Assembly (NCBI GenBank): GCA_030267215.1
Contig: JAJDJP010000001.1
Span: 186,001-250,000, forward strand
Reading direction: 5' to 3'
DNA: 64,000 nt
DNA from: Ruminococcaceae bacterium OttesenSCG-928-A16
Lineage (GTDB): Bacteria > Bacillota > Clostridia > Oscillospirales > Ruminococcaceae
A program made the translations under genes and the position numbers. Shown here in pieces: positions 33,985 through 42,278 of the stretch. Under the pieces are notes generated by a model. The model did not search any database, was not told where the DNA came from, and saw only the letters and a program-made list of their open reading frames with translations. Position 1 is the stretch's first letter, and each line of letters opens with the position of its first letter.

Positions 33985-34929
33985 CTACACCACCAGCGCC
34001 ACCGTTTCAGGCCGCCCCAGCATAATGTTCATGCACTGTATGGCCGCGCCCGATGCCCCCTTACCAAGGTTATCGTACCGGGCGGCAAGCAAAATTTGGC
34101 TTTGGTTGCCCAGCACAAAAAGCTCCATGCCGTCCTGCCCGGCAAGTGCCCCGGCGGGTAAAAATCCATCGGGTGGGGCGGTGCCAAAGGGTTGTGGTTT
34201 TATCAGCGGCTGGCCGGCGTAATATTCGGTGTAAAACTGTGCCACCTGTGCGGGGGTGGCACCAGCTTTGGCAAGCAGGCATGCTGGTAAAGGAACACTT
34301 ACCAGCATGCCGCTGTAGTAATTGGCCACAATGGGGTTAAAAAGCGGGGTGGTGGTAAGCCCGGCAACGGCCTGCATTTCGGGCAGATGCTTGTGTTGCA
34401 GGCTAAGTGCATACGCCCGTGGGCTATCGTAATTATCTGCCAGAGGCTGGCTTTCGTACTCGGCAATCATCTGCTTGCCCCCGCCAGAGTACCCAGTAAG
34501 CGAGTGGCAGTAAAGCTGTGTGTTTGCCGCCAGCCAGCCGTTTTGCACCAAAGGGGCTACCAGCGCCAAAAAACCACTGGCATGGCAACCGGGCACTGCC
34601 ACACGCGCCGCATGTTGAATGATGCTGCGCTGGCCTGCAAGTTCTGGCAGGCCGTAGGCCCACCCGGGGTTTGTGCGGTGTGCGGTGCTGGCGTCTATAA
34701 TTTTGGCTTTGGGGTTTGCAGCAGCCGCAATTTCGGCGGCGGCATCGTCTGGCAAGCACAAAATGCTAAGGTCGACATTTTCAATCATGCGCAGGCGGGC
34801 AGCAAGGTTTTTTCGTTCGCCCTCGGGCAGGGTAAGCAGCTTTAGCCCGGGCTGGCCGGCAAGCCGCTGCTGTATGCGCAGCCCGGTAGTGCCAGCCGCG
34901 CCATCAATATAAATTGCGTATGTGTTCAA
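33985..34929 (-). CDS. argC: N-acetyl-gamma-glutamyl-phosphate reductase
   Basis: Reduces acetylglutamyl phosphate to the semialdehyde. The start is taken as TTG 34929, seven bases after GGAG, giving LNTYAIYIDGAAGTTGLRIQ, with the nucleotide loop GAAGTTG. Catalytic Cys is in VAVPGCHASGFLAL. At 314 residues it is the shorter, type 2 form, which differs from the usual Firmicute ArgC of about 345 residues. It leads the arginine operon but is separated from argJ by a long gap. Confidence 0.92.
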   Translation of the reverse strand: MNTYAIYIDGAAGTTGLRIQQRLAGQPGLKLLTLPEGERKNLAARLRMIENVDLSILCLPDDAAAEIAAAANPKAKIIDASTAHRTNPGWAYGLPELAGQRSIIQHAARVAVPGCHASGFLALVAPLVQNGWLAANTQLYCHSLTGYSGGGKQMIAEYESQPLADNYDSPRAYALSLQHKHLPEMQAVAGLTTTPLFNPIVANYYSGMLVSVPLPACLLAKAGATPAQVAQFYTEYYAGQPLIKPQPFGTAPPDGFLPAGALAGQDGMELFVLGNQSQILLAARYDNLGKGASGAAIQCMNIMLGRPETVALVV

Positions 34930-35019
34930 TGCTGTTCTCCGCCTCTCCAAACAAGCAAATGTATTAATATTAGTTATTTAGCTTATTATATGTATAAAAT
35001 TACATTTATGCAAGGCGCA

Positions 35020-35037
35020 AATGAATATTTATTAATT
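35020..35037. promoter_or_regulatory. Candidate ARG box upstream of argC
   Basis: AATGAATATTTATTAATT fits the ArgR pattern TNTGAATWWWWATTCANW with one mismatch in the main arms. A weaker relative TGTATAAAATTACA lies about 20 bases nearer argC. ArgR itself is not in the window. Confidence 0.5.
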
Positions 35038-35131
35038 GTGATGAAAGTTTTGTGGAATTTGGGGCTTTTTTAGGGCAAAGCGAACAAAAGAAGGACATTA
35101 CCGGTGCCATAAATGCAGATGCACCAACAAA

Positions 35132-35163
35132 AAGGCTGCTGCCCACACCGGGGCAACAGCCTT
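35132..35163 (-). terminator. Terminator of the UPF0316 gene
   Basis: On the minus strand AAGGCTGTTGCCC pairs with GGGCAGCAGCCTT (one mismatch) and is followed by TTTTGTTGG. It lies about 95 bases after the stop of the UPF0316 gene. Confidence 0.75.
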
Positions 35164-35256
35164 ACAATTGCATATTTGTTAAAAGTGTATTGGCAACCAA
35201 GCAAAAGCAAGGCAAAAATAAGCTTTTGCACTGTGGCTTGTGGTATATGGCACCGC

Positions 35257-35775
35257 TTATTTGCGGATATACCCGTTGCGCAGGTGGCGCACATCGTTTA
35301 CGGTTACAAGCGAGCTAGGCGAGCATTCTTTTATTAAGGAAATAGCTTCGTCTACACATTTGCGTTTTAGGTAAATCATCATTACATCTACTATGCCGTT
35401 TTTTCCCTCGCCCTGCACAATGGTTACACCAAAGCCTTTTTCGCGCAATATGTTGCTTAGTTCGTCCTTTTTTTCGGGGCTAACAACGGCCTGCACATAG
35501 GCGGTGCCAATGGCCAGCTTGCCCTCTATAATAACACCAATATAGTTGCCGCAAGCAAAGGCAAGGCAGTACACAATTAGTTTTACAGGGTCTTCGCTAA
35601 TGCCGTCTAACACTTGGTTTACAACAATTACCCAAATCATCACTTCAAAAAAACCAATAAGGGCGCCTTTTAATTTTTCGCCACGGTTAATAAGCACATT
35701 GCGTATAGTAGCCAGCGATACCTCTACCAGCTTTGCCGCAAAAATAAAAATGTACATCCACCACATGTTGCACAA
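35257..35775 (-). CDS. UPF0316 membrane protein (DUF5698/DUF2179)
   Basis: A 172-residue protein with three membrane helices in the first 100 residues (AAKLVEVSLATIRNVLINRGEK is diagnostic) and a C-terminal cytoplasmic DUF2179 domain (VVSPEKKDELSNILREKGFGVTIVQGEG). The DUF2179 unit resembles small ligand-binding domains also found in YitT proteins. Its function is unknown. It is monocistronic. Confidence 0.85.
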   Translation of the reverse strand: MCNMWWMYIFIFAAKLVEVSLATIRNVLINRGEKLKGALIGFFEVMIWVIVVNQVLDGISEDPVKLIVYCLAFACGNYIGVIIEGKLAIGTAYVQAVVSPEKKDELSNILREKGFGVTIVQGEGKNGIVDVMMIYLKRKCVDEAISLIKECSPSSLVTVNDVRHLRNGYIRK

Positions 35776-35887
35776 CCACCCAGTTTATAAGTATTTCTTC
35801 TACTTTAACTATAGTAGTTGCCCATACAAAAAGCAAGGGAATAATTGTGAACTTTTGATAGGCGGCCCCCACAAACAAAAACTTACG

Positions 35888-36817
35888 CTACGCCAAAAAA
35901 GCCTGTAAAAAAGCAATGTAGGGAATGGTGCCTAAAAACAGCAAGGTAGAAAGCAACACACCCTTAGAAGCGTACAATGGCTCGCAGCTATATTTTTCGG
36001 CTGCAATTACAGTTAACGAGGCCGAGGGAAGCCCCGACATGATAAGCAAAACAGTGGCGGCCTGGCCCGGCAGGGCAAGCCCCCTTACAATTAAAAAGGT
36101 AATGGTAGGCAAAATAAGCAGCCGCAAAGCGGTAGAAAGATACAGCGAGGGGGTGGTGAATAAATCTTTAATGCGGATATTGGCAAGCATGCTGCCAATA
36201 ACCAGCATGCTTAAGGGGGTGCTAAGGTTGCCTAGGGTTTCTAGTGTGGTTTGCAGGGGGCTTGGCAGTTTAAGCTGCAAAAAATAAAGGGCTACCATTA
36301 TAAAGCAGGCAAGGGTGTTAATGTTGCCAAAAATACTGCGCAAAGAAAACCTGGTTTGCCCCGCCGTGCGGCCAATGCCAAAGGTGAAAAAGCACAAGTT
36401 AAAAACCAGCACAAAAAACGAAGCCAGAAAGATGCCGGTGGTGGGCAAAAATATTTTAATAATAGGGTAGCCAATAAAAGCGGCATTGCTAAACCCAACA
36501 AGGTTGGTAAAAATTACCTGCTGCTTTGGGTTTAGCCACAACAGGCGGCCCAGCAGCATGCCCAGCGCCAGCGCCACTATAAAATAAACCAAAGCACCCA
36601 CCAAAATAACAACAATGTTGTTTAGCTGCCGGGGGTCCATATCCATGTTGGCGGCGGCCAAAATGGAGGCCGGCACCGAAATGCTAAGCACAATAGAGGA
36701 AAGCCCGGTTTGTATTTGGTCGTTAATCATGCTGCGTTTGCGGGCCGCATAGCCAGCCGCTGCCAGCAAAAAAATTACAATAATTTGGCTAAAAAGGTCT
36801 AAAGACACAAGGGTCAC
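35888..36817 (-). CDS. AEC-family auxin-efflux-like transporter
   Basis: A 309-residue membrane protein with about ten helices. The early SQIIVIFLLAAAGYAARKRSMI and later FTNLVGFSNAAFIGYPIIKI with its NAAF-GYP pair are typical of the auxin efflux carrier family, which includes malate and other organic acid exporters. The substrate cannot be told. It ends the minus-strand region before the IclR-controlled cluster. Confidence 0.88.
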   Translation of the reverse strand: MTLVSLDLFSQIIVIFLLAAAGYAARKRSMINDQIQTGLSSIVLSISVPASILAAANMDMDPRQLNNIVVILVGALVYFIVALALGMLLGRLLWLNPKQQVIFTNLVGFSNAAFIGYPIIKIFLPTTGIFLASFFVLVFNLCFFTFGIGRTAGQTRFSLRSIFGNINTLACFIMVALYFLQLKLPSPLQTTLETLGNLSTPLSMLVIGSMLANIRIKDLFTTPSLYLSTALRLLILPTITFLIVRGLALPGQAATVLLIMSGLPSASLTVIAAEKYSCEPLYASKGVLLSTLLFLGTIPYIAFLQAFLA

Positions 36818-37118
36818 TCCTAAATGCAGTTAATTAGTGGCGTAAAAGCTGCCGCTTGTTAAAAAGGTATATAAATATCGGTATTGCTTAATTCTACACG
36901 TTGTTTGGGTATTGGGCAATAGTAGTGGCACGCCGGCTGGGCACCCCCAAAATAAAAATGGCAACATAGTGTTATGCCTGGCGGGCAAGGCAAGGCTGAT
37001 GCAATGGCAAATTTACCTTTGACAACGTGGTTTTATGGGTTTGTGCTTTGCTTTTTGTTCTACCAGCCGGCACAAAAGTGCATTCAATTTTGCAACTATT
37101 CGTAAATGCAGAATCATT

Positions 37119-37135
37119 GTTCGGCAATGCCGAAC
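37119..37135. promoter_or_regulatory. Candidate IclR operator
   Basis: GTTCGGCA-A-TGCCGAAC is a perfect 8+1+8 inverted repeat nine bases upstream of the putative iclR -35 box. IclR-type regulators bind palindromes of about this length next to their own promoters, so autoregulation or control of the meta-cleavage operon is likely. Confidence 0.6.
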
Positions 37136-37143
37136 CAAAACCC

Positions 37144-37172
37144 TTGCCGGATTAACATTGCTGTGATATCCT
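37144..37172 (+). promoter_or_regulatory. Possible iclR promoter
   Basis: TTGCCG (37144-37149), 17-base spacer, TATCCT (37167-37172). Both boxes deviate from consensus, as expected for a regulated promoter. Confidence 0.45.
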
Positions 37173-37244
37173 AAGTATATGAAAAAGACAGCGAGTGATG
37201 TAAAAAAACAGTGAATATTGCACAAACAATTGACTCGCTTTTGA

Positions 37245-38066
37245 ATGGAGGGGAGAAAGCTGGAAGAAAAGGCGACGCCTAAACGAAAATCCTCTCATGT
37301 GCAATCGGTAGAGCGTGCCCTGCTGCTGGTAGATTTGCTGGCGAAAGAACAACGCGAAATGTCTTTAACCGAAATTTCGAAAAGCATGGGCTGGCCTAAA
37401 AGTACAGTACACGGCCTGCTTTCTACCCTAAGGGATTTTCAATACATCGATCAATCGCCCGCCAGCGGGCATTATCAGCTGGGTATTCGGTTTTTTGAGC
37501 TAGGCAACATTGTGGCCCGTGGCTGGGATGTACGCCTGGTTGCCCGCCCCATTATGCGGCGGCTAAACGATGAACTTGGCGAAACAGTGCAGCTTGCCAC
37601 CGAGGACAACGGCGAGGTGCTGTATTTAGAGAAGATGGATTCGACCCATTTACTGCGCATTGTTTCGGACGTTGGGGTGCGTTTACCCATGCATTGCAGT
37701 GGCCTTGGCAAGGTGCTTTTGGCACACAAAACCAGCTCGGAAGTAAAGTGGATTGTTTCGCAAAAAGGCCTGAAAGCAATGACCAGCCGCACCATTACCA
37801 CCCTGCCAGAACTGGAAAAAGAGCTGGAAAAGGTACGGCAAAACGGGTATGGAACCGACAACGGCGAAATTATGGATAGCCTGCGCTGCGTGGCGGCCCC
37901 CGTGTGGGACGGCAACAAAAAAGTGCGCTATGCCCTTAGTGTATCGGGCATTGGCAGCAACATGCGGGCCGAGCGCTACCAGCAGGTGATAGAAAGAGTA
38001 AAACAAGCGGCCGAAGAAATTTCGTACGAGATGGGCTACCGGGATGGCGAAATGCGGCCCCGTTAA
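37245..38066 (+). CDS. IclR-family transcriptional regulator
   Basis: A 273-residue regulator: winged helix-turn-helix at about 20-80 (VERALLLVDLLAKEQREMSLTEISKSMGWPKSTVHGLL) and an IclR effector domain at about 85-265 (LRIVSDVGVRLPMHCSGLGKVLLA). The ATG at 37245 has no ribosome site, whereas GGAGGGGAG lies inside the first codons and would serve a CTG at 37260, so the true start may be that rare codon. It heads the aromatic-degradation genes in the same direction and probably senses an aromatic compound or pathway intermediate. Confidence 0.9.
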   Translation: MEGRKLEEKATPKRKSSHVQSVERALLLVDLLAKEQREMSLTEISKSMGWPKSTVHGLLSTLRDFQYIDQSPASGHYQLGIRFFELGNIVARGWDVRLVARPIMRRLNDELGETVQLATEDNGEVLYLEKMDSTHLLRIVSDVGVRLPMHCSGLGKVLLAHKTSSEVKWIVSQKGLKAMTSRTITTLPELEKELEKVRQNGYGTDNGEIMDSLRCVAAPVWDGNKKVRYALSVSGIGSNMRAERYQQVIERVKQAAEEISYEMGYRDGEMRPR

Positions 38067-38119
38067 AAGCCCGCAGGGTAAATTTTGTTGCCTGCCCTAT
38101 AGGCAGCGGCCAACCAATT

Positions 38120-38148
38120 TTGTTAACAAGCCAACCTTATTATATATA
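38120..38148 (+). promoter_or_regulatory. Possible promoter of the meta-cleavage genes
   Basis: TTGTTA (38120-38125), 17 bases, TATATA (38143-38148). The -35 box is part of the palindrome TTGTTAACAA (38120-38129), which could be an operator. It lies in the 109-base gap between iclR and the hydrolase. Confidence 0.45.
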
Positions 38149-38175
38149 CACACAAAGCAAAAAGGAGAATAAGAC

Positions 38176-39000
38176 ATGAGCGAGAAAAGACCAGAAATTG
38201 CAAACAGCATTCAAACCGGAGACTTTAAAACCAATTACCACGATTTGGGCGATGGCTACCCGGTTGTACTATTACATGGCTCGGGGCCGGGCGTTACCGC
38301 ATGGGCAAACTGGAACAAAGTATTCCCCTTATTAAAGGATGATTTTAGGGTGATTGCACCCGACATGGTGGGCTTTGGTTTTACCGAGCGCCCCGAAAAC
38401 CCCGTGTTTAACATGAATGTGTGGGTGCAGCAAACCATTGATTTGTTTGATGCCCTGAAAATTGAAAAAGCCAACCTTGTGGGTAACTCGTTTGGTGGTG
38501 CGCTGGCACTTTCGATGGCGATTAAATACCCCGAGCGGGTAAACAAACTGGTGCTAATGGGCAGCATGGGCGTAACCTTCCCGCTAACCTATGGGTTAGA
38601 CCGTGTTTGGGGCTACACTCCTTCCGAAGCCAACATGGAAGAATTGCTGGAGCTGTTTACCTACGATCACTCGTTTGCTACCAAAGACCTTATTAAAACC
38701 CGCTACGAAAGCAGCATGCAACCGGGCTTCCAAGAAAGTTTCTCGGCCATGTTCCCGGCACCGCGCCAAAATGGTGTAGAGGGTATGGCGGGCAACCAAA
38801 ACTATATCCGTGGCATTCAGCAAGAAACCTTAATTGTGCATGGCCGCGAAGACCGGGTTATTCCGCTGCAAAACTCTTACGAGCTGCTGCAGTTAATTGA
38901 TAACGCCCAGCTACACGTGTTTGGCAAGTGCGGCCACTGGACGCAGATTGAACACACCGAAGAGTTTGCCGAACTGATTAGCACATTTTTTAAACGGTAG
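38176..39000 (+). CDS. 2-hydroxymuconate semialdehyde hydrolase
   Basis: A C-C bond hydrolase of the alpha/beta family that splits the ring-cleavage product of catechol to 2-hydroxypenta-2,4-dienoate and formate. The oxyanion region HGSGPGVTAWANWNKVFPLL matches DmpD/XylF closely, the nucleophile is in GNSFGG, the acid in HGREDRVIP and the His in GKCGHWTQIEH. At 274 residues it is full length. AAGGAG precedes the start. It is the first catabolic gene of the cluster. Related hydrolases act on methylated or phenyl-substituted products, so substrate breadth is open. Confidence 0.9.
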   Translation: MSEKRPEIANSIQTGDFKTNYHDLGDGYPVVLLHGSGPGVTAWANWNKVFPLLKDDFRVIAPDMVGFGFTERPENPVFNMNVWVQQTIDLFDALKIEKANLVGNSFGGALALSMAIKYPERVNKLVLMGSMGVTFPLTYGLDRVWGYTPSEANMEELLELFTYDHSFATKDLIKTRYESSMQPGFQESFSAMFPAPRQNGVEGMAGNQNYIRGIQQETLIVHGREDRVIPLQNSYELLQLIDNAQLHVFGKCGHWTQIEHTEEFAELISTFFKR

Positions 39001-39061
39001 TTTTTTGCCCTTAAATAGTGGCTAACAACTAACTACAAAATACTATTTGGAGGAGAGCCCA

Positions 39062-39841
39062 ATGGACAACCCAAACAACGCAAAATATGCAGGGATGTTA
39101 TACGATGCCGAACGCACCCGGCAGGCCATAAGCCCGTTAACTGCTATGGACGCAACCCTTACCGTTGACGATGCCTATGCCATTCAGCTGGAAAACGTAA
39201 ACCGCGTAACCGGCCTTGGCCAGGTAATATCGGGTAAAAAAATTGGGCTAACCTCGCCGGGCATTCAGCAGCAGCTGGGGGTAAACGAGCCAGACTACGG
39301 GCACCTGTTTGCCAGCATGGATTGTGCCGATGGCAACGTGCCTACCGATGCGCTGATGCAACCTAAAATAGAGGGAGAAATTGCCTTTATTTTAAAAGAG
39401 GACCTTGTTGGTGGCGAGGTAACGGCCGACGATGTGCGTGCCGCAACCGATTATGTAGTGGCCGCCTTTGAAATTGTGGATAGCCGTGTTGCCGATTGGA
39501 AAATTAAACTAATTGACACCGTGGCCGACAATGCCTCTAGCGGCCGGTATGTGCTGGGCAGCCACAAGGTACAACTAAACGAAGTAGACCTGCCCGCCGT
39601 ACCCATGAAGCTGACAAAAAATGGCGAATTGGTAGGCGAGGGCACCGGCGCAGCGGTTTTGGGGGACCCTGCGCTGGCCGTAGCCTGGCTGGCTAACCGC
39701 TTGTGGAGCTATGGCGTGCAGCTTAAAAAAGGCGAAGTGATTTTATCGGGTGCCTTTTCGGCTGCGCCGCCGGCCACCAAAGGCGATGTATTTAAAGCCG
39801 ATTTTGGACCGCTGGGGACCGTAGAAGCGAAGTTTATATAA
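39062..39841 (+). CDS. 2-hydroxypenta-2,4-dienoate hydratase
   Basis: Adds water to 2-hydroxypentadienoate to give 4-hydroxy-2-oxovalerate. The 259-residue protein starts at ATG 39062, seven bases after GGAGGAGAG. GKKIGLTSPGIQQQLGVNEPDYGHLFASM and the VADNASSGRYVLG block match the DmpE/XylJ/MhpD hydratases; the related oxalocrotonate decarboxylases (DmpH) share the fold, but the ADNASxG motif and the hydrolytic route of this cluster favour the hydratase. Confidence 0.88.
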   Translation: MDNPNNAKYAGMLYDAERTRQAISPLTAMDATLTVDDAYAIQLENVNRVTGLGQVISGKKIGLTSPGIQQQLGVNEPDYGHLFASMDCADGNVPTDALMQPKIEGEIAFILKEDLVGGEVTADDVRAATDYVVAAFEIVDSRVADWKIKLIDTVADNASSGRYVLGSHKVQLNEVDLPAVPMKLTKNGELVGEGTGAAVLGDPALAVAWLANRLWSYGVQLKKGEVILSGAFSAAPPATKGDVFKADFGPLGTVEAKFI

Positions 39842-39965
39842 CAAACAACATAGTAAATTATTTGCAGGTTTTGCAGGGGCGGGCATACCACTGTGTTTGC
39901 TGTACCCAAAAACAGGGGTACATACATAAAGGCAAACCCCCGCGCCGCTAAAAAAAGAAGGTGAG

Positions 39966-40856
39966 ATGACTTTGGAGAAAATCAAAGTAGCCGTAATTGG
40001 CCCGGGTAATATTGGCAGCGATTTGATGTACAAAATCTTTCGCAGTAAAAACCTAGAAATGGCCATGATGGCTGGGATTGTGGAATCGGAAGGCATTAAA
40101 CGCGCTGCCTCGCACGGGGTAAAAACCTCTACCAAAGGGGTAGACGCCGTGGCCGAAGAAAAGGACATAAAAATAGCCTTTGATGCCACCAGTGCCGCCG
40201 CCCACTTAAATTTTAACGGGCCCAAATTAAAAGAGGCCGGTATTGTATCTATCGATTTAACCCCGGCAGCTATTGGCCCTTATTGTGTGCCCAGCGTTAA
40301 CCTAGACAAACTGCACACCGAGCAGGATATCAACATGGTTACCTGTGGCGGGCAGGCCACCATTCCTATTGTGTACGCTATTTCCCGTGTGGCCGGCGCT
40401 GCTTATGCCGAAATTGTGGCCTGTATATCCTCTAAAAGTGCAGGGCCTGGCACCCGTGCCAACATGGATGAATTTACCGAAACAACCTCGAAAGCCATTG
40501 AGGTAGTTGGCGGGGCCGACAAAGGCAAAGCCATTATTGTGCTAAACCCGGCCGACCCGCCCCTAATGATGACCAACACCATTTTGGTAAAGGTGAAAAA
40601 CCCCGAGGTTGGCATTGAGAAAATAACCGAATCCATCAACGAAATTGTGGCGGAATTGAAAGAATATGTGCCCGGCTACCAGCTGCGGGTACCCCCCACA
40701 CTAGATGGCGACAAGGTAACCGCAATTGTGCAGGTAGAAGGCCAAGCAGACTTTTTGCCCGCCTACTCCGGCAATCTGGATATTATTAACTCGGCCGCTG
40801 TGGCTGCCGCCGAAAAGATTGCCGCCGAAATGCTGAAGAAAGGGGGCAATGCGTAA
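39966..40856 (+). CDS. Acylating acetaldehyde dehydrogenase
   Basis: Oxidises acetaldehyde to acetyl-CoA with NAD+ and CoA, in complex with the aldolase downstream. The N-terminal Rossmann loop [16 protein letters not shown], catalytic Cys in [15 protein letters not shown], and [17 protein letters not shown] are typical of DmpF/MhpF/BphJ. ATG 39966 is only two bases from GAAGGTGAG; the TTG two codons later is better spaced, so the true start is uncertain by two residues. The stop overlaps the aldolase ATG (TAATG). Confidence 0.95.
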   Translation: MTLEKIKVAVIGPGNIGSDLMYKIFRSKNLEMAMMAGIVESEGIKRAASHGVKTSTKGVDAVAEEKDIKIAFDATSAAAHLNFNGPKLKEAGIVSIDLTPAAIGPYCVPSVNLDKLHTEQDINMVTCGGQATIPIVYAISRVAGAAYAEIVACISSKSAGPGTRANMDEFTETTSKAIEVVGGADKGKAIIVLNPADPPLMMTNTILVKVKNPEVGIEKITESINEIVAELKEYVPGYQLRVPPTLDGDKVTAIVQVEGQADFLPAYSGNLDIINSAAVAAAEKIAAEMLKKGGNA

Positions 40857-41860
40857 TGGAACAACCCAAAATAACCTTGGTAGATACCACCATGCGAGAC
40901 GGTAGCCATGCTGTGCGCCATAGTTTTACCGAAGAACAAGTTAAAAAAATTGCCGGTGGGCTAGATGCCTGCGGTGTGCCGATGATTGAGCTTTCGCACG
41001 GCGATGGGCTGGGTGGCAGCAGCTATACCTACGGGTTTTCGAAGGTAGACGAATTTAAACTGCTGCGCGCCGCAAGCGATGTAATTAAAAACGCCAAGCT
41101 TACCGTGTTGCTTTTGCCTGGCATTGGCACCATAGAAGATTTAAAACGTGCCCAGCAGTGCGGCGCTAAAGCCGTGCGGGTTGCCACCCACGTAACCGAA
41201 GGAGACGTTAGTGCCCAGCATATTGGGGCTGCTAAAGAACTTGGCATGTTTGCAGTTGGTTTTTTGATGATGACCCACATGGCCCCGGTAGAGCAAATTG
41301 TAGAAGAAGCCAAAAAGATGGAAAGCTATGGAGCCGACTATGTAAACTTGGCCGATTCTGCCGGGTACCTAATGCCCAACGACGTAAAAGCCCGCATCGA
41401 GGCAGTACGTGCAGCGGTTAAAATTCCGGTAGGGTTTCATGCGCACAACAACTTGGGGCTGGCAATTGCCAACTCTTTAATGGCGGTGCAAAGTGGGGCA
41501 ACCTACCTAGATGGCACCCTGCGTGGCCTTGGCGCTGGGGCAGGCAATGCCCAAATAGAGGTGCTGGCCGGTGTGCTGGCCCGCAACGGGTACGATACCT
41601 CGACCGATTTTTATGGCTTGATGGATTTGGCACAAGATGCAGTAGACCCCATTTTGCTGCGCCCCCAAACAATAGATAATGGCTCGTTAATGCTTGGGTA
41701 CGCCGGGGTATATTCCAGCTTTTTGCTGCATGTATACGACGCCGCCAAAAAGTATAACCTAGATGCCCGCGATATTTTGGTAGAGCTGGGCCGCCGTAAA
41801 ATGGTTGGTGGGCAAGAAGACATGATTATTGACGTAGCCTACCAGCTAAGCAAAAGCTGA
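40856..41860 (+). CDS. 4-hydroxy-2-oxovalerate aldolase
   Basis: Cleaves 4-hydroxy-2-oxovalerate to pyruvate and acetaldehyde and channels the aldehyde to its partner dehydrogenase. The DRE-TIM metallolyase start VDTTMRDGSHAVRH (Asp ligand and Arg) and the metal-binding GFHAHNNLGLAIANS are present. At 334 residues it matches DmpG/MhpE/BphI. Translation is coupled to the dehydrogenase by a one-base overlap. Confidence 0.95.
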   Translation: MEQPKITLVDTTMRDGSHAVRHSFTEEQVKKIAGGLDACGVPMIELSHGDGLGGSSYTYGFSKVDEFKLLRAASDVIKNAKLTVLLLPGIGTIEDLKRAQQCGAKAVRVATHVTEGDVSAQHIGAAKELGMFAVGFLMMTHMAPVEQIVEEAKKMESYGADYVNLADSAGYLMPNDVKARIEAVRAAVKIPVGFHAHNNLGLAIANSLMAVQSGATYLDGTLRGLGAGAGNAQIEVLAGVLARNGYDTSTDFYGLMDLAQDAVDPILLRPQTIDNGSLMLGYAGVYSSFLLHVYDAAKKYNLDARDILVELGRRKMVGGQEDMIIDVAYQLSKS

Positions 41861-41959
41861 ATGGATATTTTGACAGAGTAGAAACGGCGCATTGCTTTGT
41901 CCCTTGCTTAAACTTTTGCTATACACAAAACGATAAACCCAAACAAAAAGGGGGCTGCC

Positions 41960-42241
41960 ATGCAAGGCTATACCGTAACCGTTGCCGAAACAGGCGAAAC
42001 CTTTACCTGCAACCAAAACGAAATACTGCTTGCCGCCATGCGCCGCACAGGCAAAGGGCCCATACAGTATGGTTGTTTTGGTGGTGGCTGTGGGGTTTGC
42101 AAAGTTAAAATTATAAGCGGAGATTACCAAGTGGTAAAAAAGATGAGCCATGCCCATGTACTGGCCCAGAACCCAACCGATGGAACAGTACTGGCTTGCT
42201 GTGTTACGCCGCGTGGGAACATCACGGTTTCGCGCGTATAA
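41960..42241 (+). CDS. XylT/DmpQ-like [2Fe-2S] ferredoxin
   Basis: A 93-residue plant-type ferredoxin. Cluster ligands are C39, C44, C47 (GCFGGGCGVC) and C80 or C81 (LACC). Its place right before the catechol dioxygenase, and the sequence, match XylT/DmpQ, small ferredoxins that re-reduce the active-site iron of catechol 2,3-dioxygenase after oxidative inactivation. That role implies the dioxygenase meets oxygen in this host. AAAAGGGGG lies about nine bases before the ATG. Confidence 0.9.
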   Translation: MQGYTVTVAETGETFTCNQNEILLAAMRRTGKGPIQYGCFGGGCGVCKVKIISGDYQVVKKMSHAHVLAQNPTDGTVLACCVTPRGNITVSRV

Positions 42242-42278
42242 ATATTAAAAGGACAGGATTAGAAAGGGAGGCATTAAA

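Larger units (their letters stand above)
36818..37244. other. Intergenic region upstream of the iclR gene
   Basis: The 427-base gap between divergent AEC and iclR genes. The right part holds the palindrome and promoter listed separately. The left part (36818-37110) contains no recognisable gene or RNA. Confidence 0.5.

Noticed and set aside
36818..37110. Short frames between the AEC transporter and iclR
   Set aside because: No ribosome sites and no recognisable protein features.
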